Below are positions 51,694 through 61,713 of a DNA stretch of 64,000 nucleotides, piece after piece. The translations under genes and the position numbers were made by a program. Each line of letters begins with the position of its first letter. Position 1 is the first letter of the stretch. Source of the stretch: Acidobacteriaceae bacterium (lineage in GTDB: Bacteria; Acidobacteriota; Terriglobia; Terriglobales; Acidobacteriaceae); contig JAOAPN010000015.1 of the NCBI GenBank assembly GCA_025462885.1, forward strand, positions 62,001 to 126,000. Reading direction: 5' to 3'. Below the pieces are notes generated by a model that was not told the origin of the DNA, did no database searches, and was given only the letters and a program-made list of their open reading frames with translations.

Positions 51694-54600
51694 ATGATCT
51701 ACCCGAAAGTTACATCTCAAGATGTCGTATCCGGTACTTCCGTACCCTCGCTCGGCACCCAGGGCTCTCCCGCGAGTAGCTCATTGACGCGGAGTTCTTT
51801 ACTGCGCCCATCCCTGGTAGACAGCCGCTTCGATCATGACTCCTGCGGCGTCGGCTTTGTTGCGGCCGTAGACGCAACACCGTCCCATCAAATTCTGGAG
51901 CAGGCCCTGACCGCTCTTGCCCGCCTGGCGCACCGCGGTGCGACCGCAGCCGATGGCAAGAGCAGCGACGGCGTAGGCGTAATGACCGCCGTTCCCCGGG
52001 AGTTTCTGCTGCGCGAGGCTGGCCTCTCCCTCCCGGAGGGAGAGTTGCTCGGTGTCGGCATGCTTCTGCTGCCGACCGACGAGATGCGCTCTGAAGCCGC
52101 GATTGAGCGCTGTCTCGTCTCGCACAATCTCAAGGTGCTGTGTTGGCGCGATGTTCCGATCCACGTGGAGTGTCTGGGCGAGATCGCCCTCAGCACCATG
52201 CCGCGCATTCGGCAGATCCTGATCGCCAACGAAGCAGGCGAAGACGCCGGCACCATGGAGAGACGGCTGTATCTCTCCCGTAAACAGTTTGAGCGCCTGC
52301 ACGAAAAGGGAGATGTGACCGGCTACGTCGCGTCGCTCTCCACCCGTACGATCGTCTACAAGGCGATGTGTACTGGCAATCTGCTGGACAAGTTTTATTC
52401 GGATCTCGCTTCGCCCGATTACGTCACTCCCTTCGCCATCTTCCACCAGCGTTATGCGACCAACACATTGCCCACGTGGCATCGTGCGCAGCCCGGCAGA
52501 AAGCTCGCCCACAACGGTGAGATCAATACCGTCTGGGGAAACCGCGCCAGGATGGCAGCGCGAACCGCGACGTTGCCGATCGAGTGCAAGCCGGTTCTCA
52601 CCCAGGGCGGTACAGACTCCACCAGCCTCGACGAGGCGGTCGAACTGCTCTCGCAGAACGAAAGGACGCTCTCCGAAGCGATTCGCATCCTGATGCCTCC
52701 TGCTGTAACTGGCACGCAGGACTCCTCCTTCCTCCGTTATCACGCCGACTGTGCCGAGCCATGGGACGGCCCGGCCGCGATTGCCTTTAGCGACGGTCAC
52801 GTCGTCGGAGCTGCGCTCGACCGCAACGGCCTTCGTCCGTGCCGCTTTGCTGTGACGAAGAGCGGCCTGGTGGTTGCCGGTTCCGAAGCTGGACTGGTCG
52901 ATCTGGATCCAGAAGAGGTCACCCACAGCGGTCGTCTTGGGCCGGGTCAGATGCTGGTCGTCGATCTCGAAAATCACAAGGTCTACGAAGATGCCGAGCT
53001 GCTGAAGCTGTTCGACGCCGGCGCACCCTACGCCAAGCTGGTAGCCGACACTACACTGGATCCGGTGGAGATTGAAGAGCCCGTCGACCCGAAGGCGCTT
53101 GCCGCCGTACAGCGCGGATTTGGATACACCCGCGAAGACGTCAAGATGATTCTGCAGCCCATGGCCGTCGACGGCAAGGATGCAGTCTGGTCCATGGGAG
53201 ACGATACGCCGCTGGCCTTCCTGGCGCGTTCGCCCCGTCCCGTCTATGCCTACTTCCGTCAGCGCTTTGCACAGGTCACCAATCCTGCAATCGATCCGCT
53301 GCGCGAGGCTTGTGTCGTATCGCTCCACACGCGGCTTGGCCCCTGGCCTCACATGCTGGACAAGGATGCGGCGTTGCCGGGTCTTTCCATCGCTTCGCCC
53401 TACCTCTCGCTGGGGCAGGTTGAAGCGCTTCGTACGCGCAAGCACGGCCACTCCGCCGAACTGAGCTTCGTTGAACTGGCGTGCGTCTTTTCCCCGGAAC
53501 TCACGCTGGTGGAAGCTCTGGATGAGATCTGCGTCCAGGCGATCGAATTGGTTCGCAACGGTGGAAGAATTCTGCTGCTGACTGATCGTCCTGCAAGCTC
53601 CGAACTGTTGCCGATTCCAATGGCGATGGCGACCGGTGCTGTACACCAAGCGCTGGTTCAGGCTGGTCTGCGCACACTGGCTGGTCTTGCGGTGGAGGCC
53701 GGCGACTGTAGAGACATTCATCACGCCGCTGTGCTGATTGGCTATGGCGCGGGCGCTGTCTGTCCGTGGCTTTCGTTGGAGACCGCGCAGAGCCTTGCGC
53801 CCGCCGGTATCCATCCGCTGGAGTCCGAGAAGAAGATGTTGAAGGCGCTCGATGCCGGACTTGCCAAGGTCATGTCCAAGATGGGCATCTCGGTTGTCGA
53901 TAGCTATCGCGGCGCCCACCTGTTCGATATCCTCGGGCTGCATAAGAGCATCGTGGACCGCTGCTTCCCGGAGACTCCGGCGCCGCTCTCCGGCATCGGG
54001 TTTGCCGAGATTGAACGGCAGTTGCGGCAGACCTGGAAGGCTCCGGAAACGGACGCTTCTATCTCTGCCGACCTGCCCGACTACGGCTGGGTTCGTTTCC
54101 GCAAGTCGGATGTTTCGGAGCCGCATGCGTGGCAGCCGCCGACGGTGAAGGCTTTGCAGTCGGTCGTGGGCAGTGCACGCGGAGTAGCGCAGCCTACGGA
54201 TCCGGCGAATGCATTTGCCATCTACACGCGGGATGTTATCGCCCGTGATCCTGCGGTGCTGCGCGACTTGCTGGAGATTCGTCCGGCTGGCGCGGAGATC
54301 GATCTCTCCGAGGTCGAGTCGGCCCAGAGCCTTTGTCGCCGCTTCGTTGCCAGTGCCATGTCGCTGGGCTCGTTGAGCCCGGAGGCGCACCAGACCATTA
54401 CCGCCGCCATGAACATCGTCGGCGGCCGTTCCAACACCGGCGAAGGCGGCGAAGACCCGATGGTCTACAAGCTGCAGCCGGTCGGTGCGAGCGTCTCAAC
54501 GGCAGGCGCGGCGGAGATGCAGACCCAGGCAGGCGGCGGCGGTACGGTCGTTGCCGAAGCGGTAGCGGCTCCCGCGCCGCAGGTCTCGCTGAACAACAAG

Positions 54601-56271
54601 ATCAAGCAGGTGGCTTCGGGGCGGTTCGGCGTGACGGCCTCGTATCTTGCCCATGCTGAAGAGATCGAGATCAAGGTCGCGCAGGGCGCGAAGCCGGGTG
54701 AAGGCGGACAGTTGCCGGGTCACAAGGTGAGCGGTCTGATCGCGCGTCTGCGTCATGCGCAGCCGGGTGTATCGCTGATCTCGCCACCGCCGCATCATGA
54801 CATCTACTCGATTGAAGACCTGGCACAGTTGATCTACGATCTGAAGCGCGTGAATCCGCGTGCGGCGGTCGGAGTGAAGCTGGTTTCGAGCTGCGGCGTC
54901 GGAACGGTTGCGGCGGGTGTCGCAAAGGCTTACGCCGACTTCATCGTGATCGCCGGCAACACCGGCGGAACAGGCGCTGCCGCGCTCTCCAGCATCAAGT
55001 ACGCGGGCAATCCGTGGGAGCTTGGACTGGCCGAGGCACAGCAGGTGCTGATGGACAACGGGATGCGTGGACGGGTTCGTCTGCGCACCGACGGCGGACT
55101 GGCGACGGCTCGGGACGTGCTGGTAGCTGCATTGCTGGGGGCGGATGAGTTCGCCTTCGGTACGGCGGTGCTGGTGGTGCTGGGCTGCGATATGGCGCGG
55201 CAGTGCCACTTAAACACCTGCCCGACGGGCATTGCGACTCAGAAGCCTGAATTGCGGGCCAAGTTCCGCGGCAAGCCGGAGCATGTTGTGCGCTTCTTCG
55301 AAGAGCTGTCGTCCGATCTGCGTCATCTGCTGGCACGGTACGGTCTGCGTTCGATCGAAGATGCGATTGGGCGAACGGATCTACTGGAACAGGTGCGGTT
55401 CGACGGCAACCTCGATCTGCAGCCGATGCTGGCCAAGATTGATGGCGACGCAGGTAAGTGGATGGGGGTTCGCAACGACCAGCCGGTTCCTACTCCGCCG
55501 CTCGACGAGGAATGGGTGGTTCCGGCGTTGGAAGCGATCGCGAAGGGCGTTCCTTATGTGGTCGATTCGCCGATTGCCAACTGCGACCGTGCCATCGGCG
55601 CTCGGCTTTCCGGCGAACTCGCTTTGCAGCGGGCGCAGGCGGATGTTGCGGCGGACGTCACGTTCAACCTGCTTGGGACGGCTGGACAGTCCTTCGGGGC
55701 GTTTACGGTCGAAGGCATCAAGCTGGTGCTGACGGGCCAGGCGAACGACTTTGTCGGCAAGGGACTTTCGGGCGGCGATATCGTCATCCGTGCACGCGGT
55801 CTGGCGGCGAAGGACAGCGGCCAGCACGTGATTCTCGGCAACGTCGCGCTGTACGGTGCTACGGCCGGCAAGCTGCTGGCTGCAGGACGTGCGGGCGAGC
55901 GGTTCGCGGTTCGCAACTCGGGTGCGACGGCGGTGGTTGAAGGGATCGGCGACCACGGCTGCGAGTACATGACGGGCGGACTGGTTGTGATTCTGGGCGC
56001 ATCGGGCATGAACTTCGGCGCGGGTATGACGGGCGGTCTGGCATGGATCTACGACGCGGACGGCACGTTCGTCTCGGAGAATCGCTACCATCCTGAGTTC
56101 GTCGAGGCGGAGGCGTTCGGGACAGTGGACGCGGAAGCTCAGTCAGCCTTGAAGGCGTTGCTGGAAGAGCATGCAGAACGTTCTGAGAGTGGTCTCGCGA
56201 AGGCAATGCTGGCGGACTGGGCTACGGCTGCGGCTCCGTTTGTGCGGCTGACTCCGAAGCCACAGGTCTAA
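51694..56271 (+). CDS. gltB: Glutamate synthase large subunit
   Basis: 1525-aa enzyme that moves the glutamine amide nitrogen to 2-oxoglutarate. The class II amidotransferase nucleophile is Cys51 in DSRFDHDSCGVGF. The preceding 50 residues, rich in Ser and Thr, are a propeptide to be removed. The FMN/synthase domain carries the SGRFGVTASYL, KPGEGGQLPGHKV and GNTGGTGAAALSSIK motifs. The 3Fe-4S cysteines are Cys1165, Cys1171 and Cys1176 (GCDMARQCHLNTCPTG). The C-terminal GXGXG beta-helix ends the protein. The small subunit gene gltD is not adjacent. It is divergent from argR and followed by a strong terminator. Confidence 0.97.
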   Translation: MIYPKVTSQDVVSGTSVPSLGTQGSPASSSLTRSSLLRPSLVDSRFDHDSCGVGFVAAVDATPSHQILEQALTALARLAHRGATAADGKSSDGVGVMTAVPREFLLREAGLSLPEGELLGVGMLLLPTDEMRSEAAIERCLVSHNLKVLCWRDVPIHVECLGEIALSTMPRIRQILIANEAGEDAGTMERRLYLSRKQFERLHEKGDVTGYVASLSTRTIVYKAMCTGNLLDKFYSDLASPDYVTPFAIFHQRYATNTLPTWHRAQPGRKLAHNGEINTVWGNRARMAARTATLPIECKPVLTQGGTDSTSLDEAVELLSQNERTLSEAIRILMPPAVTGTQDSSFLRYHADCAEPWDGPAAIAFSDGHVVGAALDRNGLRPCRFAVTKSGLVVAGSEAGLVDLDPEEVTHSGRLGPGQMLVVDLENHKVYEDAELLKLFDAGAPYAKLVADTTLDPVEIEEPVDPKALAAVQRGFGYTREDVKMILQPMAVDGKDAVWSMGDDTPLAFLARSPRPVYAYFRQRFAQVTNPAIDPLREACVVSLHTRLGPWPHMLDKDAALPGLSIASPYLSLGQVEALRTRKHGHSAELSFVELACVFSPELTLVEALDEICVQAIELVRNGGRILLLTDRPASSELLPIPMAMATGAVHQALVQAGLRTLAGLAVEAGDCRDIHHAAVLIGYGAGAVCPWLSLETAQSLAPAGIHPLESEKKMLKALDAGLAKVMSKMGISVVDSYRGAHLFDILGLHKSIVDRCFPETPAPLSGIGFAEIERQLRQTWKAPETDASISADLPDYGWVRFRKSDVSEPHAWQPPTVKALQSVVGSARGVAQPTDPANAFAIYTRDVIARDPAVLRDLLEIRPAGAEIDLSEVESAQSLCRRFVASAMSLGSLSPEAHQTITAAMNIVGGRSNTGEGGEDPMVYKLQPVGASVSTAGAAEMQTQAGGGGTVVAEAVAAPAPQVSLNNKIKQVASGRFGVTASYLAHAEEIEIKVAQGAKPGEGGQLPGHKVSGLIARLRHAQPGVSLISPPPHHDIYSIEDLAQLIYDLKRVNPRAAVGVKLVSSCGVGTVAAGVAKAYADFIVIAGNTGGTGAAALSSIKYAGNPWELGLAEAQQVLMDNGMRGRVRLRTDGGLATARDVLVAALLGADEFAFGTAVLVVLGCDMARQCHLNTCPTGIATQKPELRAKFRGKPEHVVRFFEELSSDLRHLLARYGLRSIEDAIGRTDLLEQVRFDGNLDLQPMLAKIDGDAGKWMGVRNDQPVPTPPLDEEWVVPALEAIAKGVPYVVDSPIANCDRAIGARLSGELALQRAQADVAADVTFNLLGTAGQSFGAFTVEGIKLVLTGQANDFVGKGLSGGDIVIRARGLAAKDSGQHVILGNVALYGATAGKLLAAGRAGERFAVRNSGATAVVEGIGDHGCEYMTGGLVVILGASGMNFGAGMTGGLAWIYDADGTFVSENRYHPEFVEAEAFGTVDAEAQSALKALLEEHAERSESGLAKAMLADWATAAAPFVRLTPKPQV

Positions 56272-56292
56272 TATCTCTGAAAGCGTTGGAGG

Positions 56293-56325
56293 AGGAGCAT
56301 TCTCTTTTGGGGAATGCTCCTTTTT
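56293..56325 (+). terminator. Intrinsic terminator of gltB
   Basis: AGGAGCATTC (56293-56302) pairs perfectly with GAATGCTCCT (56312-56321) around a nine-base loop, and a T run follows at once. It starts 22 bases after the gltB stop. Confidence 0.9.
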
Positions 56326-56329
56326 GCTT

Positions 56330-56941
56330 TTGTAGTATCAACGCTCGGGTGCCTCCACCCCTGGGGGGTATGCCGCGTGCAAGTCTATTTTTATGAAAGA
56401 GATACGGCTTGTCTTCTTCTGTAAAATATTCTAAACAAAGGGGTTACTGCTAAAATCCTGTCCCACAATGACTTATAGCCGATCTGGGGTTGACATCTCC
56501 GAGAAGCTTTTGTTTTGGATCGTTAGTTCTATTGTAGGAAATCTGCCATAACTAAAATGCCACTTTTTTATATTTCTTATCTCTTGATGGGGCTTGAGTT
56601 AGGGAGATTTAGCGGATTTTGGGGGCTTGACAAGAAATTCCGGCGGTCCTTCTGACCCATCTCGTGTGGGGAGGCTCCGGAGTTGAACTGTTATAGGGCG
56701 GGTGCTGTCCGGACTTGATCGGGGATCTTTGGGTGAGGATGCGAAAGCGGTCGTGCTTTGCACGATGCCCACCCATGCGATGAGGCTGCATGAATGGGGC
56801 ATCCGGTGTGGTGGGTTATGGGTTGAGCGTGGGTTCATTGTTGGCAAAGTGGTTGGTTTTCATTAGAGTTGCGGAACTGGGAGTTTTCCGGTTTTGGGGG
56901 CTCGACTGAAACGCAAGGTGAGTTCTGGAAGCGATTTAGAG
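56330..56941. other. Intergenic stretch after gltB
   Basis: About 600 bases with no supportable gene. The first 250 bases are AT-richer than the surroundings. A reversed P2 palindromic repeat is at 56768-56804. The promoter of the TetR-like gene must lie near the right end. Confidence 0.5.
56768..56804. repeat. Palindromic repeat, family P2, reversed copy
   Basis: CCCACCCATGCGATGAGGCT then GCATGAATGGGGCATCC is the reverse complement form of the elements at 30597 and 42760 with several substitutions. Confidence 0.6.
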
Positions 56942-57610
56942 ATGGCCGGGATGGCTCCTGGCGATGCCACGGGTGGGCTGACCGGGGCGAAGGCAGAAGT
57001 GTCTGGCAGGCCTGCGGTTCCCGCGACTGGCGTGGGGAGTGAGAAGTATCAGCGCATCCTGGATGCTGCAGTAGAGGTGATCGCAGAGAATGGGTACTTC
57101 AGCTCTCCGGTGAGCGCGATTGCGGCGCGCGCGGGGGTCGCGGATGGAACGATCTATCTCTACTTCAAAAGCAAGGATGAGGTTCTGCGGACGGCGATCG
57201 ATACGACGTTCGACCGGTTCTATAAGCAGGTTGCGGAGAAGTTCGAGACGCTGGAAGGGCCGAGGGAGCAGTTGGAGTACATCGCACAGGTCCATCTGGA
57301 GAGCCACGCGGTGAACCGCAGCATGGCGATCCTGATGCAGACTGAGGTACGGCAGAGCGCGAAGTTTATTGCGGAGTTCTCGCACCATCACCTGGTGAAG
57401 TACATCCAGGTGGTCCGCGAGGTGGTGCGGCGCGGGCAGAAGGAAGGGATCTTTCGGGCGGATGTGTCGGATGGCGTGGTCGCGCATTGCATGTTCGGAG
57501 CGATCGATGAGCTGCTGAGTTCGGCGGTATTTACGGGCCGGGTCTATGATGCAAAGGCGACTGCGGCACAGGTGCTGGATGTGCTTTTGAACGGAATCAA
57601 ACAACAGTAG
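56942..57610 (+). CDS. TetR/AcrR-family regulator, FadR-like
   Basis: 222 aa from the ATG at 56942, which has GGAAG about ten bases before it; a TTG at 56894 would add 16 residues. After a 30-residue flexible start, the TetR DNA-binding domain reads ILDAAVEVIAENGYFSSPVSAIAARAG and continues VADGTIYLYFKSKDEVL. The C-terminal domain (VHLESHAVNRSMAILMQTEVRQ...) resembles the TetR-type fatty-acid regulators of Gram-positive FadR kind. The acyl-CoA ligase gene follows on the same strand, supporting acyl-CoA-responsive control of fatty acid activation. The ligand is inferred. Confidence 0.88.
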   Translation: MAGMAPGDATGGLTGAKAEVSGRPAVPATGVGSEKYQRILDAAVEVIAENGYFSSPVSAIAARAGVADGTIYLYFKSKDEVLRTAIDTTFDRFYKQVAEKFETLEGPREQLEYIAQVHLESHAVNRSMAILMQTEVRQSAKFIAEFSHHHLVKYIQVVREVVRRGQKEGIFRADVSDGVVAHCMFGAIDELLSSAVFTGRVYDAKATAAQVLDVLLNGIKQQ

Positions 57611-57700
57611 TGAGTTGTGAGTTGGTAGTTGTGAGTTTTTTGGCTCGGCGTGTGCCGAGTGATGGATTTTGATGGATTAATGTTGGGATTGGAGTTGTGG

Positions 57701-59488
57701 ATGGCGGATTTGCGGACGGTGAATGATGTTTTTGCGGCGGTAAGTTCTCGTGGGGATGCGGCCGTCTGGCAGTGGCAGGATAAGGGCGGGACTTGGAAAC
57801 CGATCACCTCCAATAAGGTGTATGGGCGGGTGCGGGCGCTGGCGGATGCGCTCGTTGGGTGGGGCGTCGAAAAGGGCGACCGGGTGGTGGTCGTGGCGGA
57901 GAATCGCTGGGAGTGGCCGGTGACGGACTTTGCAGTGCTGGCGCTGGGCGCGGTGACGGTCCCGCTGTATCCGACGCTGATGGCAGATCAGATTGGATAT
58001 ATGCTGCGCGATTCTGGCGCGAAGGTGGCGGTGGTGTCCTCGAAGGAGCAGTACGAGAAGCTGGAGGAGGCAGGCGATCTCCCGGATCTGGAGTACGTCG
58101 TGGTGATGGAGGATGGTGACTATCCGGAGGCGAACACCTTTACTGCGTTGATGAAGACTGCGAAGGAGAAGCAGGTACGCGACGCTGCCTTCGACGCACG
58201 AGCCGGTGCGGTGGCTCCGCAGGACCTTGCGACGATGATCTATACGTCGGGCACGACCGGAGAACCGAAAGGTGTGATGCTGACGCATGGCAATCTGGCG
58301 AGCAATGTCTCTCTCTCGACGGGGCCGTTCGAGTTCAAGGTCGGGGAGCGCTGCATCTCGTTTCTGCCACTGTCGCACGTGACGGCGCGGCATCTTGATT
58401 TTGCGTTGATGCGGGATGGGGTGCAGATCTCCTATTGCTCGAAGTTCGACTTGCTGCCTGTGGCGATGAAAGCGGTGAAGCCAACAGTCTTCGTCGCGGT
58501 GCCGCGAGTGTACGAGAAGATTCGGCAGGCGGTGGAAGGAAAGTCGGCGCACTCGCCGTTGAAGTCGGGGATTCTGAAGTGGGCGTTGGGCGTGGGGAAG
58601 GCACATCGTGCGGATACTCTGACCGGCAAAGCGCCCGGTGGGTTGATGTGGGCGCTGGCGAACAAGCTGGTGTTCAGCAAGATTCGCGAGGCGTTTGGCG
58701 GCGAGGCGAAGACGTTTGTCTCGGGCGGCGCTCCGCTGGGCATGGATACGGCGGGATGGTTCGCAGACGCGGGGATTCGGATCTTTGAAGGGTATGGATT
58801 GACAGAGACCTCGCCGGTCATTGCGCTGAACTATCCGACGGCACACCGGATCGGGACAGTGGGCAAGCCGCTGAAGAATGTCGAGTGCCGGATTGCTGAA
58901 GATGGCGAGTTAGAGGTAAAGGGGCCTTCGATCTTCAAAGGATATTGGAAGAAGGATAAGGAGACGGCCGAGGCCTTTACAGCGGACGGATGGTTCAAGA
59001 CCGGGGATATCGGGAAGATCGATGCGGAAGGGTTTCTGTCGATTACGGACCGGAAGAAGGAGTTGCTGAAGACCAGCGGCGGAAAGCTGATCGCTCCGCA
59101 GCCGATCGAGAACAAGTTGAAGGCGAACTCGCTGGTAGCGAATGCGGCGCTGGTGGGAGATAAGCACAAGTTCGCATGTGTGCTTATCTCGCCGAACTTT
59201 GCGGCGCTCGACGGTTGGGCGAAGCAGCAGGGCGTCGCAGCAGGCGACCACGCTGCACTGGTGAAGGATGCGAGGGTCGTCAAGGTATACCAGGAGATCG
59301 TGGATCAGGTAAACGCTGGACTGGCCCACTTTGAAGGAATGAAGCGGGTAACCGTGGTTCCGGAGGAGTGGACCGTGGAAGAGGGGACGCTGACCCCCAG
59401 CATGAAGATCAAGCGTCGGGTGATCGAGACGAAGTACGCCAGGGAGATCGAGGCGTTCTATGCGGATGAGGCGGTTTCGAAGGCTTGA
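57701..59488 (+). CDS. Long-chain fatty acid-CoA ligase (AMP-forming)
   Basis: 595 aa. The adenylation core is MIYTSGTTGEPKGVMLTHGN (P-loop). Then come the linker GYGLTETSPV (A5), the ribose-binding Asp in FKTGDIGKID (A7) and DRKKELLKTSGGKLIAPQPIE (A8/A10 region with the acyl-CoA synthetase signature of long-chain enzymes). It activates fatty acids at the membrane for degradation or lipid synthesis. The ATG at 57701 is chosen because GGAG stands six bases before it and the protein then starts in the usual way; the frame is open 17 codons upstream. It lies next to a FadR-like regulator. Confidence 0.92.
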   Translation: MADLRTVNDVFAAVSSRGDAAVWQWQDKGGTWKPITSNKVYGRVRALADALVGWGVEKGDRVVVVAENRWEWPVTDFAVLALGAVTVPLYPTLMADQIGYMLRDSGAKVAVVSSKEQYEKLEEAGDLPDLEYVVVMEDGDYPEANTFTALMKTAKEKQVRDAAFDARAGAVAPQDLATMIYTSGTTGEPKGVMLTHGNLASNVSLSTGPFEFKVGERCISFLPLSHVTARHLDFALMRDGVQISYCSKFDLLPVAMKAVKPTVFVAVPRVYEKIRQAVEGKSAHSPLKSGILKWALGVGKAHRADTLTGKAPGGLMWALANKLVFSKIREAFGGEAKTFVSGGAPLGMDTAGWFADAGIRIFEGYGLTETSPVIALNYPTAHRIGTVGKPLKNVECRIAEDGELEVKGPSIFKGYWKKDKETAEAFTADGWFKTGDIGKIDAEGFLSITDRKKELLKTSGGKLIAPQPIENKLKANSLVANAALVGDKHKFACVLISPNFAALDGWAKQQGVAAGDHAALVKDARVVKVYQEIVDQVNAGLAHFEGMKRVTVVPEEWTVEEGTLTPSMKIKRRVIETKYAREIEAFYADEAVSKA

Positions 59489-59587
59489 GGGCGGTTGTTC
59501 GTGCTCAGTTGTCAGTGCTCGGTTTCGGGGAAAGCTGAGGGTGAGTGGTTTTGAAGCTTGCGTCACCCGGTCGTTGTCTAATGAGGT

Positions 59588-60628
59588 ATGACGATCTTGA
59601 CGCAGGCTGGGCTGTTGAAGAAGGCTGAACGGGTGGGGAAGATGTTTGTGAATGCTGTGCCCACTGCGGTGGGTGGGTTCAGCATGATCTGGAAGATCCT
59701 GCCGCTGTACCTGACTAATAAGGAAGAGCGGGTTCCTCGGCGGGCGTTGGGACCGTTTCGGACGGATGCTTCGGTGTATGGGGTGGCACCGGAGAGTGGG
59801 CTGCGGGTGACGTGGATGGGGCACTCGACGATGCTGGTTGAGGTGGATGGGGTTCGAGTGCTGGTGGATCCGGTCTGGGATGAGCGCGCTTCTCCGGTGC
59901 GGTTTGCGGGGCCACGGCGGTTCTTTCAGGCTCCCTTGCGTTTAGAGGAGATGCCGGAGATTGATGTGGTGATCGTCTCGCATGACCACTTTGACCACCT
60001 GGGGAAGTCTACGGTGGAACGGCTCAGCAGGATGGCTTCGATGCAAGGGGCGAAGTGGGTTACTTCGAAAGGTGTGGGGGCGATTTTACAGGGGTTTGGA
60101 GTGACTGCGGACCGGGTGGTGGAATTGGACTGGACGGAGTCAACAACGGTCTCGGGACGTGAGGGAGCCGAGTTGGGAATTACGGCTTTGCCGGCGCGTC
60201 ACTTCTCAGGGCGTGGGTTAGGCAATCGGTTTGAAACGCTTTGGAGTTCGTTTGTGCTGCAGGGGGCAGTGCATCGGGTGTATTACGGGGCGGACTCGGG
60301 GTACTGGGATGGATTTGAGGAGATTGGGGCGGCGTACGGGCCGTTCGATCTGACGATGCTGGAGATTGGGGCGTCCAACGAGCTTTGGAAGGACATCCAT
60401 ATGGGGCCGGATGGAGCGGCGCAGGCGTTTGAGGCGCTGGGGGGCGCGGGGCTGCTGATGCCGATTCATTGGGGGCTGTTCGACCTGGCGCTGCATGGCT
60501 GGCGCCAACCGATCGAGCGGATGCTGGAGTTGGCTACGGAACAGGGGTTGAAGCTGTGGTCGCCGCAGCCGGGATTGCCGACCGAGGTAGTGCGCGGGGT
60601 GGAGCATCGGTCGGAGTGGTGGCGTTGA
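59588..60628 (+). CDS. MBL-fold metal-dependent hydrolase, NAPE-PLD/UlaG-like
   Basis: 346 aa. The metallo-beta-lactamase fold is recognised from VTWMGHSTMLVEVDGVRVLV followed by DPVWDERASPVRFAGPRRF. This opening is typical of N-acylphosphatidylethanolamine phospholipase D-like proteins. The metal motif is SHDHFDHLG, with later ligands in PARHFSG and in GADSGYW, and a His near the C-terminus (PIHWGLFDLALHGW). The substrate may be a phospholipid or lactone; the neighbouring acyl-CoA ligase makes a lipid plausible. It is on the same strand as the ligase with a 99-base gap. Confidence 0.88.
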   Translation: MTILTQAGLLKKAERVGKMFVNAVPTAVGGFSMIWKILPLYLTNKEERVPRRALGPFRTDASVYGVAPESGLRVTWMGHSTMLVEVDGVRVLVDPVWDERASPVRFAGPRRFFQAPLRLEEMPEIDVVIVSHDHFDHLGKSTVERLSRMASMQGAKWVTSKGVGAILQGFGVTADRVVELDWTESTTVSGREGAELGITALPARHFSGRGLGNRFETLWSSFVLQGAVHRVYYGADSGYWDGFEEIGAAYGPFDLTMLEIGASNELWKDIHMGPDGAAQAFEALGGAGLLMPIHWGLFDLALHGWRQPIERMLELATEQGLKLWSPQPGLPTEVVRGVEHRSEWWR

Positions 60629-60678
60629 AATTCCAACGGGCAGATGTATCATTCTCCTGATTTTTCAAGGAGGAGTGG

Positions 60679-61713
60679 ATGCGCATTGGAATGTTGACGG
60701 GTGGTGGGGATTGTCCGGGACTGAATGCGGTGATCCGCGCCGTGGTTCGGAAGGGGATTCTTCATCACGGGGATGAGTTTGTGGGGTTCATGGAGGGCTG
60801 GCGTGGGGTCCTGGACGATGTGACCATGCCGCTGGACTTGGAGACGACTTCAGGGATTCTGCAGCGTGGCGGGACGATCCTGCGATCGTCGCGGACCAAT
60901 GTGAAGAAGATTCCGGGTGGCTTCGACAAATGCGTGGAGGTACTGGCGAAGCACAAGCTGGATTGCCTGATCGCACTGGGTGGAGATGACACGCAATCCA
61001 TCAGCTTGGCACTGGTGGAGCGTGGGGTGAAGTGCATCGGGGTTCCGAAGACGATCGATAACGATCTGAGCGGAACGGATGCCTGTTTCGGGTTCGATAC
61101 GGCGGTGGGGATTGCGACGGAGGCGGTGGACCGGCTGCATTCAACGGCGGAGGCGCACAATCGGGTGATCGTGTGCGAAGTGATGGGGCGGGATGCGGGG
61201 TGGATCGCGATTACGGCCGGCATCGCGGGCGGGGCGGATGTGACGCTGGTGCCGGAGTTGCCGATCGATATGGACGAGGTGTGCCGGTTGCTGCGGTATC
61301 GCTGGGAGCATGGCAAGAAGTTTGCCATTGTGGTCGCAGCGGAAGGTGCGAAGCTGCCGGAGAAGGAGCAGATTTCGGTCGGGGCAGGGCTGGACTCGTT
61401 TGGACATGTGCGGCTGAGTGGGATCGGGCAGGTGCTGGCGGAAGAGATCGAGAAGCGCACCGGCTACGAGACGCGGAGTGTCAATCTGGGTCATACGCAG
61501 CGGGGCGGGACGCCTTCTCCCTATGACAGGATGCTGGCGACACGGTACGGGATTGCGGCGATTGACCTGGCGCATGCCGGGAAGTTCGGGCGGCTGGTGG
61601 TTTTGAAGGGGACGCTCATTACGGATATTCCACTGGCTGAAGCGATTGCAGCGACGCGGACGGTCGGGCAGGATCTGCTGGATGTGATGACCGGATTGCA
61701 GCCTTTGAAGTGA
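60679..61713 (+). CDS. pfkA: 6-phosphofructokinase, PPi-type signature residues
   Basis: 344-aa phosphofructokinase that makes fructose 1,6-bisphosphate in glycolysis. It shows GMLTGGGDCPGLNAVIRAVV, catalytic PKTIDNDLSGTD and the MGRDAGWIA effector/substrate region. At the nucleotide site it has Asp104 (LGGDDT) and Lys124 (VPKTIDND), where ATP-dependent E. coli PfkA has Gly104 and Gly124. Asp and Lys there mark pyrophosphate-dependent or related clade members, so PPi may be the phosphoryl donor and the reaction reversible. A strong AAGGAGG precedes the ATG. Confidence 0.94.
   Translation: MRIGMLTGGGDCPGLNAVIRAVVRKGILHHGDEFVGFMEGWRGVLDDVTMPLDLETTSGILQRGGTILRSSRTNVKKIPGGFDKCVEVLAKHKLDCLIALGGDDTQSISLALVERGVKCIGVPKTIDNDLSGTDACFGFDTAVGIATEAVDRLHSTAEAHNRVIVCEVMGRDAGWIAITAGIAGGADVTLVPELPIDMDEVCRLLRYRWEHGKKFAIVVAAEGAKLPEKEQISVGAGLDSFGHVRLSGIGQVLAEEIEKRTGYETRSVNLGHTQRGGTPSPYDRMLATRYGIAAIDLAHAGKFGRLVVLKGTLITDIPLAEAIAATRTVGQDLLDVMTGLQPLK

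Noticed and set aside
51799..54390. 863-codon open frame on the minus strand opposite gltB
   Set aside because: It is antisense to a gene with intact catalytic motifs, has no recognisable domain and is explained by high GC and codon bias.
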